64,000 nt of DNA from Microcaldota archaeon. Its GTDB lineage: Archaea; Micrarchaeota; Micrarchaeia; Micrarchaeales; CABMGC01. The notes beneath the pieces are model-generated. The model saw only the letters and a program-made list of their open reading frames with translations, made no database searches and was not told the DNA's origin. Below are positions 15,968 to 24,275 of the stretch, in pieces. The DNA lies in assembly GCA_021792095.1 (NCBI GenBank), contig JAJYVH010000001.1, forward strand, positions 62,001-126,000. Direction: 5' to 3'. A program made the translations under genes and the position numbers. Positions within the stretch are counted from its first letter, which is position 1. Each line of letters begins with the position of its first letter.

Positions 15968-16607
15968 TCACTTGCCGTAGGCATCGATTATGCGATTCAG
16001 CAACATCCTTAGCCATTGGAGTGAAGCTGCCCGGTGCCTCTTGAATCTCTGCCTTTAGGTTTCCTAGCGAAACCCATCTGTAACCCATGCCTGTGGCTAC
16101 AGCGTGGGCGATTTGGGAAATTTTGTGCAGCGCGTCATCCTCCCACAGATCTACACCATACGCAGTCAGTATCGCCCCTATGGTTGCCACGGTGACGGCA
16201 GCACTGCTTCCAAGCCCAGATTTGGACAGCTTGGATTTGCCATCGCCCAGCCTATAAGCGAAAGCTGCATCATTTTCAGTTCTAATCTTCAGGCCAGAGA
16301 TCTTGTTCCCAATGCCGCGCACATACATTAATGCGATTTGGGTCGCTGTTTTGACTAATCGAAGTTCGTTTGTTGTACTTGCATTAATAGCTCCTGTTTC
16401 GATATCCACAGCGCCGGTCAATCTTTGGCCGAACTGAGGAACATCAATTATTACAGAATCATCTTGCGCAAGTCTGATACTTACATTAACACCAGCATCC
16501 ACAGTTGTGACGTACCCTATGTTTGGTTTTTCAAGTACTGAATATCCGCCCAGCCAGAGTATTTTACCGTGTGCAGTTGTTCGCACTTCGCCCATAGCAT
16601 CACACAT
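15968..16607 (-). pseudogene. Truncated phosphomevalonate kinase joined to an IDI C-terminal fragment
   Basis: The first 170 codons are a GHMP-type phosphomevalonate kinase: HGKILWLGGYSVLEKPN, then SKSGLGSSAAVTVATIGAIL and KISQIAHAVATG. Exactly where relatives continue with KVGSGFD, the sequence switches to MGYRWVSLGNLKAEIQE, the C-terminus of type 1 isopentenyl-diphosphate isomerase. A one-base frameshift near 16014-16018 follows: the original IDI frame reads WLRMLLNRIIDAYGK and stops at 15968, while the shifted frame runs on to 15903. The kinase has lost its whole C-terminal half, so it should be inactive. The start is ATG 16607 or 16595, 10 nt after the decarboxylase gene. Confidence 0.8.
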
Positions 16608-16617
16608 CTTAGGAATT

Positions 16618-17676
16618 TCAATTTCTAAACTTAGGCTTAAAGAGTTTTGCGTCTATCAGATGCGCTTTGTTTTCTTCCAGCAGACGCGGTCCGCCTCCTA
16701 CGTGCGATTCTAAGACACTCCGAACGCCTCTTATATTACGCAGAGCATTGTAGACAATTTGTTTATTTTTCTCGAGTGCAATAATATGCGCATTTGGGCC
16801 TGCATCAAAAGTGTACGCTGCAACAGTGTGCTTTTCCTTCGCATTCAATTCGTGAACCGCATATATTACATCACGCGATATATCGTTCATATAGAATATA
16901 GGAGGCCACGTGTCCAGCATTATAGCATGCATGTCATTACTATCACGCATTGTTATTTCTGCAAAGGTCTCGAAATCCCTATTTTTTATCGCCGTTTCTA
17001 GCCGGCCTGCCGCCTCCTCGGCGTGCCTGATTCTAGAATTGTACAGAACGCTTGTCTCAACACTTTGCTTCATGCCAGACCTCGAAGACACCTTCTTTTT
17101 TGAAAGGGACACTATCGCAATCACATCTATCAATTCGGGCCAGTGATTCTCGTCCCTGATTTGAACTGCAAATGAATCAGACCCGTCTGCCTTTACTCCC
17201 CTTCGCCATTTGACAAACCCGCCGAGTGTGCTCCTACAAGCGCTCCCGCTCACCTGGCGCGCAAAAATAGACAGCTCTTGGGAAGACAGTGCGATACCCA
17301 GTGCTTTAGAAACTGCAAATGCAAGCGTTGCTGCACCCGATGCGCTCGAAGCTATGCCTGCAGAAGTAGGAAATGAATTTTTAGATACAATTAGTGCGTG
17401 CGCATTACTACCGGCTAATTCCCGAAGCCTGCCAAGAATCGCAAAACGTTCCGCTGCTTCTGGGTCTTCCAAGTCTTGCTCGACGCCATTTATAAATATC
17501 GCATCTTTTCTCAGTTTTCTCGAAAACACTACGCTTGTTTTCGTGTAAAGAGGATTTGACAAAGTCATGCTTATAGATGAATTGTATGGCAGTATGAGTT
17601 TGTTGTCCCTCTTGCCCCAATACTTGATAAGTGCTATGTTAGGGGCTCCAACCGCTGTGTATACCCTATCTTCCAT
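16618..17676 (-). CDS. mvaD: Diphosphomevalonate decarboxylase
   Basis: GHMP-family enzyme that decarboxylates (di)phosphomevalonate. Motifs: APNIALIKYWGKRDNKLILP, SFPTSAGIASSASGAATLAF (phosphate loop), SGSACRSTLGGFVKW, GMKQSVETS, PPIFYMND and AYTFDAGPNA with the catalytic Asp. These match classical eukaryotic/bacterial-type enzymes closely, more than haloarchaeal phosphomevalonate decarboxylases. The TATA box at 17711-17718 is about 38 nt before ATG 17676. With the next kinase gene broken, its natural substrate here is uncertain: mevalonate diphosphate if another kinase exists, mevalonate phosphate otherwise. Confidence 0.9.
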   Translation of the reverse strand: MEDRVYTAVGAPNIALIKYWGKRDNKLILPYNSSISMTLSNPLYTKTSVVFSRKLRKDAIFINGVEQDLEDPEAAERFAILGRLRELAGSNAHALIVSKNSFPTSAGIASSASGAATLAFAVSKALGIALSSQELSIFARQVSGSACRSTLGGFVKWRRGVKADGSDSFAVQIRDENHWPELIDVIAIVSLSKKKVSSRSGMKQSVETSVLYNSRIRHAEEAAGRLETAIKNRDFETFAEITMRDSNDMHAIMLDTWPPIFYMNDISRDVIYAVHELNAKEKHTVAAYTFDAGPNAHIIALEKNKQIVYNALRNIRGVRSVLESHVGGGPRLLEENKAHLIDAKLFKPKFRN

Positions 17677-17733
17677 AAGTACAACTCTGTTGAATTTGAG
17701 ACGCTAGAGCATATATTCTTTTGGCACCATCGC

Positions 17734-18783
17734 CTAACGCCTAAGTATGCGCTCGAGCTGCCCCTTAACCCCCATGTCAGTGGTCTCTATCCTTTCTACA
17801 TTGAAACCTACACGGCGCATCGCGTCTGCTATCTGTAGGTTATTATAAGGCTCGCAGTTTACTATGCCCATTCCGCCTCCACCTCCGCCAGAGAGCTTTG
17901 CGCCGTATGCGCCGTTCTTGTTTGCAATTCTGGTCATCTGGTCTAATTTTTCGCTCGACACTCCAAGCTCGACGAGCAGGCGTTGATTTGCGTTCATAAG
18001 TTTGCCGAGTTTCATTGCGTTCCCTGTTCCTAGTGCCTCGACTTCATCGTCTATTATCGAGTCTATGGAGCTAAATATTTCTCGAGCCCTTTCCGGATAT
18101 GTTTTGGCCTTTACAGACACCACAAAAACAGTATCGGAAGTTGGCACTTTCGGGCCTACGTTTACCGCCAAAAGATTAGGAGGCTGGGAAACCTGCATCC
18201 TAGAGTAGCCTGATTTCGGCGACCCGACAACGTAGCCGCCATAATACACTGGTGGTACGTCTACAGCCCCGGCGTTCGGATTCTTGTGTATTATCCTGTC
18301 TACGTCCCTTATCACATCCACGATATCGGCGTCTTTGAGCATTACATTTGCTTGCGCCAGAACGGCTCCTACGAATGATGCGCCTATCGATGTGCTGCTT
18401 CCCCAGCCCTCCCGAACCGGAACCTTGGATGTCGAGTGAAAAGTGGCGCCAGTTACAGGGACATCGTATTCAAGATACAGCCTGGAGGCCACATACGCGA
18501 ATGCCAGATGCGATCTTGAGAGGCGGTTGTTCGTTGATATAAACGAATTCACGTCGGCCTTCTCCTCCCACGACCTGTTGATGCTTTTCAGATCTTCTTT
18601 CGTGAATTTCTGGGTGTGCTCTGGCTTTAGGTCGTCCAGGGATAGGGTAACTTGGTCAGAACCATCACTTTCTACCCATGTATCCGCAAGCTTATACACA
18701 GCAGCGGATATGCACTTGGTTCCATGGACTACTGAATGCTCGCCTGCAATCTTTATGTTGGCTGGGGCCGATATATTAAGCAT
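17734..18783 (-). CDS. mvk: Mevalonate kinase
   Basis: It phosphorylates mevalonate at O5. GHMP motifs: SAPANIKIAGEHSVVHGTK (motif 1), KVPVREGWGSSTSIGASFVG (ATP loop; the usual GLGSSA is GWGSSTS), and AKLSGGGGGGMGIV (motif 3). The longer frame starts at 18819, but the palindromic TATA box CTTTATAAAG (18804-18813) is centred 25 nt before ATG 18783, so I take that ATG as a leaderless start, giving the usual N-terminus MLNISAPANIKIAGEHS. It is followed by the decarboxylase, which has its own promoter in the 57-nt gap. Confidence 0.9.
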   Translation of the reverse strand: MLNISAPANIKIAGEHSVVHGTKCISAAVYKLADTWVESDGSDQVTLSLDDLKPEHTQKFTKEDLKSINRSWEEKADVNSFISTNNRLSRSHLAFAYVASRLYLEYDVPVTGATFHSTSKVPVREGWGSSTSIGASFVGAVLAQANVMLKDADIVDVIRDVDRIIHKNPNAGAVDVPPVYYGGYVVGSPKSGYSRMQVSQPPNLLAVNVGPKVPTSDTVFVVSVKAKTYPERAREIFSSIDSIIDDEVEALGTGNAMKLGKLMNANQRLLVELGVSSEKLDQMTRIANKNGAYGAKLSGGGGGGMGIVNCEPYNNLQIADAMRRVGFNVERIETTDMGVKGQLERILRR

Positions 18784-18859
18784 GATCTGCCTTTCTTCGG
18801 CTGCTTTATAAAGATTCACTTATAGGCTTTGGTCTCTGCCAGCAGCACAAGTCCGCACG

Positions 18860-19384
18860 CTACCGGGCACTCCTTACCCTATCAATTATTAGCCTAAGCC
18901 ATGGGGTAAACATGGTAGGGTTCTCCCTTATCTCGTTAGACAATTCGTCAAGCGAAACCCATCTGTAACCCATGGCCTCTTCGCTGTTGGGCTTGGGCTC
19001 GCCGTCGTAGCTGCCGAACAGCACATGGTCGTACTCGTGCTCCGTCAGCCCATTGCCAACATCCGCCTTGTACGTGAACGCGAACACCTCGTGCATCGGG
19101 CAGTCGAAGCCCATCTCCTCCTGCAGCCTCCTGTGCGCGGCCGCCTCTATGCTCTCGCCGGGATACGGGTGGCTGCAGCAGGTGTTCGACCATAGTCCCT
19201 TGCTGTGATATTTGGTCATCGCGCGCTGCTGCAGCATCGTCTCGCCCTTGCTGTTGAACACGAATATGGAAATGGCTCTGTGGAGCTTGGCGCCGTTCTG
19301 GTGCGCCTTCAGCTTGTCTTCGAGGCCGATCTCCCTGTCGTTCTCGTCAACCAGTATTACTTTCTGCGTATCATTGCTGTCCAT
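18860..19384 (-). CDS. idi: Isopentenyl-diphosphate delta-isomerase, type 1
   Basis: It interconverts IPP and DMAPP; a Nudix-fold metal enzyme. Motifs: LHRAISIFVFNSKGETMLQQRA, SNTCCSHPYPGES (catalytic Cys), AAHRRLQEEMGFDCP (Nudix-like helix) and EHEYDHVLFG with metal-binding Glu. The start at ATG 19384 gives the usual VILVDENDREIG N-terminus; the ATG at 19408 is an alternative. A TATA box (AATATATTAG) is at 19421-19430. Its last 35 codons are homologous to the fragment in the broken kinase gene, including one stretch of 24 identical bases. Confidence 0.92.
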   Translation of the reverse strand: MDSNDTQKVILVDENDREIGLEDKLKAHQNGAKLHRAISIFVFNSKGETMLQQRAMTKYHSKGLWSNTCCSHPYPGESIEAAAHRRLQEEMGFDCPMHEVFAFTYKADVGNGLTEHEYDHVLFGSYDGEPKPNSEEAMGYRWVSLDELSNEIRENPTMFTPWLRLIIDRVRSAR

Positions 19385-19546
19385 GTTCCTAACGCCAATA
19401 AGAACCATTTTACACGAAGCAATATATTAGTACGTACTCTTTACACAATTGACGAAGCTTAAACTATAGCTTAAATAGGCAGAAAACTAATTTGCTAGCA
19501 GAGGCTGGCGATCAGTTTGTATGTGAGCGCTGGTTTTTGTGATTAA

Positions 19547-20623
19547 ATGAACAACGGAGAGTTTGAGGATTACCTCAGGAGCAAAGCTGCCGCAATAAAT
19601 TCAAAATTGGCAGAATACCTTGTAAAGGAGTCATCCGACAGGTACGTAGGCCGACTGCTCGGAAGAGCAGGCCACAAGTATCATCATGAATCTCTAAGCA
19701 AGGCTATTTTCGAACCGGCGTGGTACCTGATAGGTCTCGGGGGCAAACGGTGGAGGTCTACGCTTATGGCGTTGACTATCGAAGCGCTTGGGAAGGACTC
19801 GGACTATTATGCAGAGTTTTGCATGGTTCCAGAGATAATACACAATGCTACGCTGATACATGATGATATAGAGGATGGCTCGGTTACACGTAGAGCCGCA
19901 CCAGCAGTCCATATAAAGTACGGGATAGATATAGCAACAAACCTAGGGGATTTCATGTTTTATTTCCCTGTGGTGGCACTTCTCGACAGCAAAAAACTTT
20001 CAATAAAAACTAAAAATAAATTCCTTTCTATATACGTAAGAGAGATGCTACGCGCTACCACAGGACAAGCGACAGATCTTGCATGGCACAATTTTTTAGT
20101 CAACCCGGCCAGTATAGAAGAGGAGAACTACCTTCAGATGGTCTACGATAAAACTGGTGTACTGGCAAGAATGGCGTGCAAGCTCGGCGGGGTGCTTTGC
20201 GAGACTGATGACGCTACTATAGAGGCGCTTGGAAACTTCGGGGCCACAATAGGGGTTGCGTTCCAGATACAAGACGACCTGCTAAACCTTTATCCCAGCA
20301 GGGTTTCTGAAACTAAAGGAGGAGTGGGAGAAGATATCACAGAAGGTAAAATTTCCCTTCCTGTGATATATGCGTTGCAGCACTCAAAACAAAAAGACAG
20401 GAAGAAACTGCTTGAGATACTTAAAATGCACACAACGAACCAGAAACTCAAGGGAGAGGCAATAGGAATAATCGATGCATCAGGAGCAAAAACATACTGT
20501 GAGTATGTAGAACACAAAATAGTAAAAGAGGCATGGGCTCGGGTCAACAAGAAATTGCCTAAGTCTGAAGCTAAGGATAGACTAGAGATGATGGCTCACT
20601 TCCTTATAGACCGTTCGAGATAG
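19547..20623 (+). CDS. Polyprenyl (geranylgeranyl-type) diphosphate synthase
   Basis: A trans-prenyltransferase that condenses IPP onto allylic diphosphates. First Asp-rich motif: NATLIHDDIEDGSVTRRAAP; second: GVAFQIQDDLLNLYPSR; the conserved Gly-Gly-Lys-Arg site appears as GLGGKRWRSTL. The Ala five residues before the first DD is small, which in this family allows products longer than C15. It leads an operon with a Nudix gene (17 nt later) and a second IPK. Base composition is more AT-rich than in the second synthase at 22931, so the two have different histories. Confidence 0.88.
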   Translation: MNNGEFEDYLRSKAAAINSKLAEYLVKESSDRYVGRLLGRAGHKYHHESLSKAIFEPAWYLIGLGGKRWRSTLMALTIEALGKDSDYYAEFCMVPEIIHNATLIHDDIEDGSVTRRAAPAVHIKYGIDIATNLGDFMFYFPVVALLDSKKLSIKTKNKFLSIYVREMLRATTGQATDLAWHNFLVNPASIEEENYLQMVYDKTGVLARMACKLGGVLCETDDATIEALGNFGATIGVAFQIQDDLLNLYPSRVSETKGGVGEDITEGKISLPVIYALQHSKQKDRKKLLEILKMHTTNQKLKGEAIGIIDASGAKTYCEYVEHKIVKEAWARVNKKLPKSEAKDRLEMMAHFLIDRSR

Positions 20624-20640
20624 GTATTTGAGGTGTTAAA

Positions 20641-21171
20641 GTGGCAGATGTAGTAGGAATATTTACTGTAATAGACGGTGGCGCTCTGTATTTTCGGCGA
20701 CGTAGCGATGATTGGCTTCCGGACAAGTGGAACATTGTGTCTGGACACATAGAACCTGGCGAAACGCCAACAGAGGCAGCAAAAAGGGAGTTTAAAGAAG
20801 AGGTAGGAATCGACGCTGAAGAAACCAAATTTATTCACATATCTGATTTCGAAGACGCAGTGATTACACCGAAAGGCAGAGTTCCGCTACGCGTTCACCT
20901 CTACACGTACATAAACGAGTCTCTAAAACTAGACAAGATTACTGTATGTGAAGATGAATATGTTGCCAAACGCGTTATACCTCTAAACGGGATAGAACTT
21001 GTTGTGGCAAGCAGAGACGAAAGCGGAAAAGATAGCCCCTTTACTTCTACTGACATAAGAGTAATCAAAGAGCAGATGAACAACATACGAGCGCTCGTTG
21101 TACAGACCGAGCACGAGAGGAGTGCGGAGCCGGTACAAGGTAGTGCACTCCTAAAAACCAAGGTGCCCTAG
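20641..21171 (+). CDS. Nudix hydrolase in the prenyl synthase-IPK operon
   Basis: A Nudix box is complete: GHIEPGETPTEAAKREFKEEVGI fits G-x5-E-x7-REUxEExGU. The N-terminus (VVGIFTVIDGGALYFRRRSDD) is like MutT/ADP-ribose pyrophosphatase-type proteins. It starts at GTG 20641. The stop overlaps the GTG start of the second IPK by one base, so translation is coupled. In plants, some Nudix enzymes hydrolyse IPP or GPP to monophosphates that IPK re-phosphorylates; a similar pairing is possible here but unproven. Confidence 0.82.
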   Translation: MADVVGIFTVIDGGALYFRRRSDDWLPDKWNIVSGHIEPGETPTEAAKREFKEEVGIDAEETKFIHISDFEDAVITPKGRVPLRVHLYTYINESLKLDKITVCEDEYVAKRVIPLNGIELVVASRDESGKDSPFTSTDIRVIKEQMNNIRALVVQTEHERSAEPVQGSALLKTKVP

Positions 21172-21896
21172 TGATTGTTTTGAAAGTGGGAGGTTCTGCT
21201 CTTACAGATAAGAAAACAGGCAGGTCGTTTGTCGATGAAGTAACGACTAGGGTATCGCGTGAAATATCTAAATCTGCTGAACTCGTAATAGTGACCGGCG
21301 CAGGATACGAAGGGCACAGATTTGCAAAACGCCACAAGCTAAGGTCTCTAGATAGAAACCAGAGGAACTGGGCACGCCTTAGATACATTGTTGGGGAGAA
21401 TTCGAAAAAACTTGTAAAAAAATTAATAGACAGGAGACTCGCCCCTATGGAAATCTCAACCATCGGATTATTTATCACATCCGGTGGTCACATCAAGAAG
21501 TTTAACAGCAGATTCATCTATGATTACGTAAAAATAGGATTCATACCCGTATTACATGCGGACGCACCGATTGATGTGAAGAAAGGCGTATCTGTGCTAT
21601 CTGGCGATGCTATAGCCACAGAGATCGCACATTCGCTAAGGGCGAAACTACTGATATATGGCAGTGACGTGGAGGGCATATATGATAAAAACGGCAACCT
21701 GCTAAAAAAAGTAGACCAGAACAACTTAGAAAGCGTGCACTTCTGGAAAGTTAATGACGTTAGTGGTGGGCTCATGAACAAGATAAAAGAGACAAGAAAG
21801 TTACACGGCACCAAGGTAGTAATGATAAACCTGCGGAAAGATGGCAGGCTCCGCGATGTGATGCTCGGAAAACGCGTCGGCACAATTATAGGCTGA
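21171..21896 (+). CDS. Second isopentenyl phosphate kinase-like protein
   Basis: 241 residues of the amino acid kinase fold: IVLKVGGSALTDKKTGRSF, GAGYEGHRFAKRHKL (the equivalent of the IPK GGGSFGHxxAKKY motif, catalytic His kept), PVLHADAPID, YGSDVEGIYDKNG, and DVSGGLMNKIKETRKL. It is clearly of the IPK family but divergent from the IPK at 14937 and shorter. The substrate might be IP, DMAP or a longer prenyl phosphate; known archaeal family members include geraniol/geranylgeraniol phosphate kinases. It is coupled to the Nudix gene. Confidence 0.82.
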   Translation: MIVLKVGGSALTDKKTGRSFVDEVTTRVSREISKSAELVIVTGAGYEGHRFAKRHKLRSLDRNQRNWARLRYIVGENSKKLVKKLIDRRLAPMEISTIGLFITSGGHIKKFNSRFIYDYVKIGFIPVLHADAPIDVKKGVSVLSGDAIATEIAHSLRAKLLIYGSDVEGIYDKNGNLLKKVDQNNLESVHFWKVNDVSGGLMNKIKETRKLHGTKVVMINLRKDGRLRDVMLGKRVGTIIG

Positions 21897-21915
21897 AGAA
21901 CAACTACAATATACG

Positions 21916-22707
21916 TCATCGTTTCCTAATCTTGCGTCTCCTGTAGTCTCCTAGATTGAATTTCCTTAAAATCAAACTCTGAACCTCTGCAGCTATGTCT
22001 TCCCTTGATCTAGTTGCATCTATCAGGTCTATCCTTCCGAGTTCTCTGATTACCAAAAATTTGTAGAGTTCTGCTGTTATTGATGAGTACAGTATATCTC
22101 CATTATTGTATACTCTCTGCTCTCTCCGAACTTCCCTAACTTTAATGTCCTTTATAGGCAAATCTAGCATTATGGTAAGGTCTGGCCAACGTATAAGAGG
22201 CTTCAACGAAATAAAAATTTGATATAATATATTTATTTCGCGCACACACTTCTTCATGCATTTTTGTGCGTATTCGCCCACAAGAACTTCGAATTCAACA
22301 TGCGTGCGCAAGCTCTCCGCACTTATCAGCTTTGCCAAACCCTGTGGGCTTGACGTTTCAGCGCCTAATGTTTTGGCTATCTGAATCAGCACAACTCTAG
22401 TCGCTGAATGGGTAAAGGCAGCATCTACGTACCTGCCCATTATCACTATGTGGGGGACACCATCAAACTCAGCAACTAAGTCTGCATAACTCTGCTTAAG
22501 CAGGGCCATAAATACAAGCAAGTCTACACCTGGATCCACTTTTGGCAGGAAAGCAGACCACATCTGCTCCCTAGGGTTCTTTGATATGGCCCCAAGAGCC
22601 GCCTCGAGCATTTTATGCGTAAACATCTTATGAAGCACAACATTGTAGTGCTTCCAAAGATAAGCACCTAGAGCGTCAGCTTGTGTTGTCTTCCCAGAAT
22701 TGCCCAT
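21916..22707 (-). CDS. Thymidylate kinase-like P-loop kinase with unclear start
   Basis: The Walker A reads GMGNSGKTTQA and the fold resembles dTMP kinase: IMGRYVDAAFTHSA, PDLTIMLDLPI and a basic lid KVREVRREQRVY. At about 263 aa it is longer than usual, and its role as a deoxynucleotide kinase is not certain. The first ATG (22707) lies inside the P-loop, so the true N-terminus must be upstream (LVINFEGMGNSGK). No ATG, GTG or TTG exists there before an in-frame stop; a TATA-like TTAAATA near 22780 would start RNA at an ATT codon at 22758. Confidence 0.65.
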   Translation of the reverse strand: MGNSGKTTQADALGAYLWKHYNVVLHKMFTHKMLEAALGAISKNPREQMWSAFLPKVDPGVDLLVFMALLKQSYADLVAEFDGVPHIVIMGRYVDAAFTHSATRVVLIQIAKTLGAETSSPQGLAKLISAESLRTHVEFEVLVGEYAQKCMKKCVREINILYQIFISLKPLIRWPDLTIMLDLPIKDIKVREVRREQRVYNNGDILYSSITAELYKFLVIRELGRIDLIDATRSREDIAAEVQSLILRKFNLGDYRRRKIRKR

Positions 22708-22930
22708 GCCCTCGAAATTTATTACTAAATTGTCGTCCCTTGCTATCCCAACACCAATACCACATCTATCTTGACGTATTTAAGAAGCTACCCTTAAATG
22801 GCATGCTTTGCACTTGATGACGCGATAGCCTAAAATTCCGCAATTGACGAAGTAGACACATTTACTTAAAAACCCTGAAAACACACTATTCCACAACGGG
22901 AAGAGATAGCGTGAGATTGTACTCTGCACA

Positions 22931-23968
22931 ATGAGGCGATTTAGTATAAACTTCAAAGAATACATAGAGCAGTACAGGCAAAAGGTCTACTCAAAAATAT
23001 GCGAGTACGTGCCGCTCCGCGAGAAGGAGGGGAACGCGAACAGGATAATGCGCGACTACATAGACAGGCAGGGCAGCTACAGGAGACCAGGCCTGGTACT
23101 GCTGACCGGCGAACTTTTCGGGGGCAAGGAGGAGGACCTCATACTGCCAGCCGCCGCGGAACAGCTGTCCGAGGACTGGATACTTATGCAGGACGACACA
23201 GAGGACGACTCTGAGCTGCGAAGGGGCAAGCCGGCTGTGCAGCGGATACACGGCTGGGTGCACGCATTCAACGCGACCAATGCGGGTCAGATGGCAATGT
23301 GGCGCATGCTCAAGGACTACATGAAAATATATCCGGAAAAGGGTGACAGGCTCTACGAGAAGTTCTACCACATGCTTGACTACACCGTGGAGGGGCAGCA
23401 TGTCGAGAACCAGTTCATACACCACACCAAGGACCTCAGCAAGGCTGACGAGGCCCTGTACTACAGGATACTCGACAGCAAGACGTGCTACAATACAGTA
23501 TATGGGCCTATGCAGCTCGGGGCGATAGCGGCAGGGCAGACAGGCGAGACGCTGGAGATGCTCAGGGAGATAGGCAAGCCTGCGGGCATAGCCTTCCAGA
23601 TAGTCGACGACATACTGGACATGACGGCCGACGAGAAGATATTCGGCAAGAAGAACTTCGGCGACCTCTACGAGGGCAAGCTCACGCTTATGATACTCAA
23701 GACGTACAAGGACGCTACTCCAGAGGAAAAGGCTAAGATCGACGTTATATACAGGAAGAAGAGGCAGGACAAGACAGAGGAGGAGATAGGCTTCCTCAAG
23801 GAGATGATAGGCAAGTATGACGGCCTTGGATACGCGCAGCAGAAGGCAGAGTTCTACGGGAACAAGGCCAAGGAGGCGCTCGACGGCTACAAGGACAGGC
23901 TGCCTATGAACGACCTCACCCCGCTCGTCTGCTCGGCGATGGAGGAGCTGTACGTGAGGAAGAAGTAG
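22931..23968 (+). CDS. Polyprenyl diphosphate synthase (second)
   Basis: Motifs: SYRRPGLVLLTGELFGG, first Asp-rich EDWILMQDDTEDDSELRRGK, second GIAFQIVDDILDMTADEK. The position five before the first DD is Trp, which is bulky, suggesting a shorter-chain product than the first synthase. The C-terminal third (TEEEIGFLKEMIGKYDGLG) is charged and helical. Codons are GC-rich like the ribosomal genes, unlike the 19547 gene. It is a single gene with a TATA-like TTACTTAAAAA near 22862. Confidence 0.87.
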   Translation: MRRFSINFKEYIEQYRQKVYSKICEYVPLREKEGNANRIMRDYIDRQGSYRRPGLVLLTGELFGGKEEDLILPAAAEQLSEDWILMQDDTEDDSELRRGKPAVQRIHGWVHAFNATNAGQMAMWRMLKDYMKIYPEKGDRLYEKFYHMLDYTVEGQHVENQFIHHTKDLSKADEALYYRILDSKTCYNTVYGPMQLGAIAAGQTGETLEMLREIGKPAGIAFQIVDDILDMTADEKIFGKKNFGDLYEGKLTLMILKTYKDATPEEKAKIDVIYRKKRQDKTEEEIGFLKEMIGKYDGLGYAQQKAEFYGNKAKEALDGYKDRLPMNDLTPLVCSAMEELYVRKK

Positions 23969-24083
23969 AGGCGCTGCCGCTTTCCGGAAGCAGGCACAAC
24001 CATAGAGAGTATGATAATGAGGCAGGGCTAAGGTTCATCACAGCATTCGGCGAGCGGATAGGCCATCCGGACCCCACCCTCTC

Positions 24084-24120
24084 CCGCCTCCAATAGGCGG
24101 CATACGCCCACCACTGGGCG
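24084..24120. other. Two GC-rich hairpins just beyond the 5S rRNA 3' end
   Basis: CCGCCT/AGGCGG (24084-24100) and CGCCCA/TGGGCG (24105-24120) are perfect inverted repeats. They follow the 5S gene on its own strand by 9 nt, with a T-rich stretch between. They may form a processing or termination structure for the 5S transcript. Nothing else is visible in the stretch 23969-24128. Confidence 0.4.
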
Positions 24121-24128
24121 AAAACAAA

Positions 24129-24244
24129 TGCCAAACAGCAACGCGCTTTCCCGCCTGATCGGCAGTATTTCGCGTCGTGAGCGGGCTTGACTTCGAAGTT
24201 CGGAATGGGTTTCGGTATTGCCCCGCTCCTGTGGCCGTTTGACA
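24129..24244 (-). rRNA. rrf: 5S ribosomal RNA
   Basis: The minus strand reads GGGGCAATACCGAAACCCAT, then TTCCGAACTTCGAAGTCAAG, the conserved loop B/C region of 5S rRNA. Stem I is formed by GTCAAAC (5' end, about 24243) with GTTTGGC (3' end, about 24130), extended by a T-A pair. The length of about 116 nt is normal. No 16S or 23S gene is adjacent, so the 5S gene stands alone between a prenyl synthase and a Nudix gene. Confidence 0.88.
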
Positions 24245-24275
24245 GCGCTATTGGGCAGGCAAGGCTTAAAAAACA

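Noticed and set aside
24058-24128. SRP RNA or RNase P RNA next to 5S
   Set aside because: The region is too short and lacks the conserved SRP helix 8 or RNase P P4 sequences; it shows only two simple hairpins.
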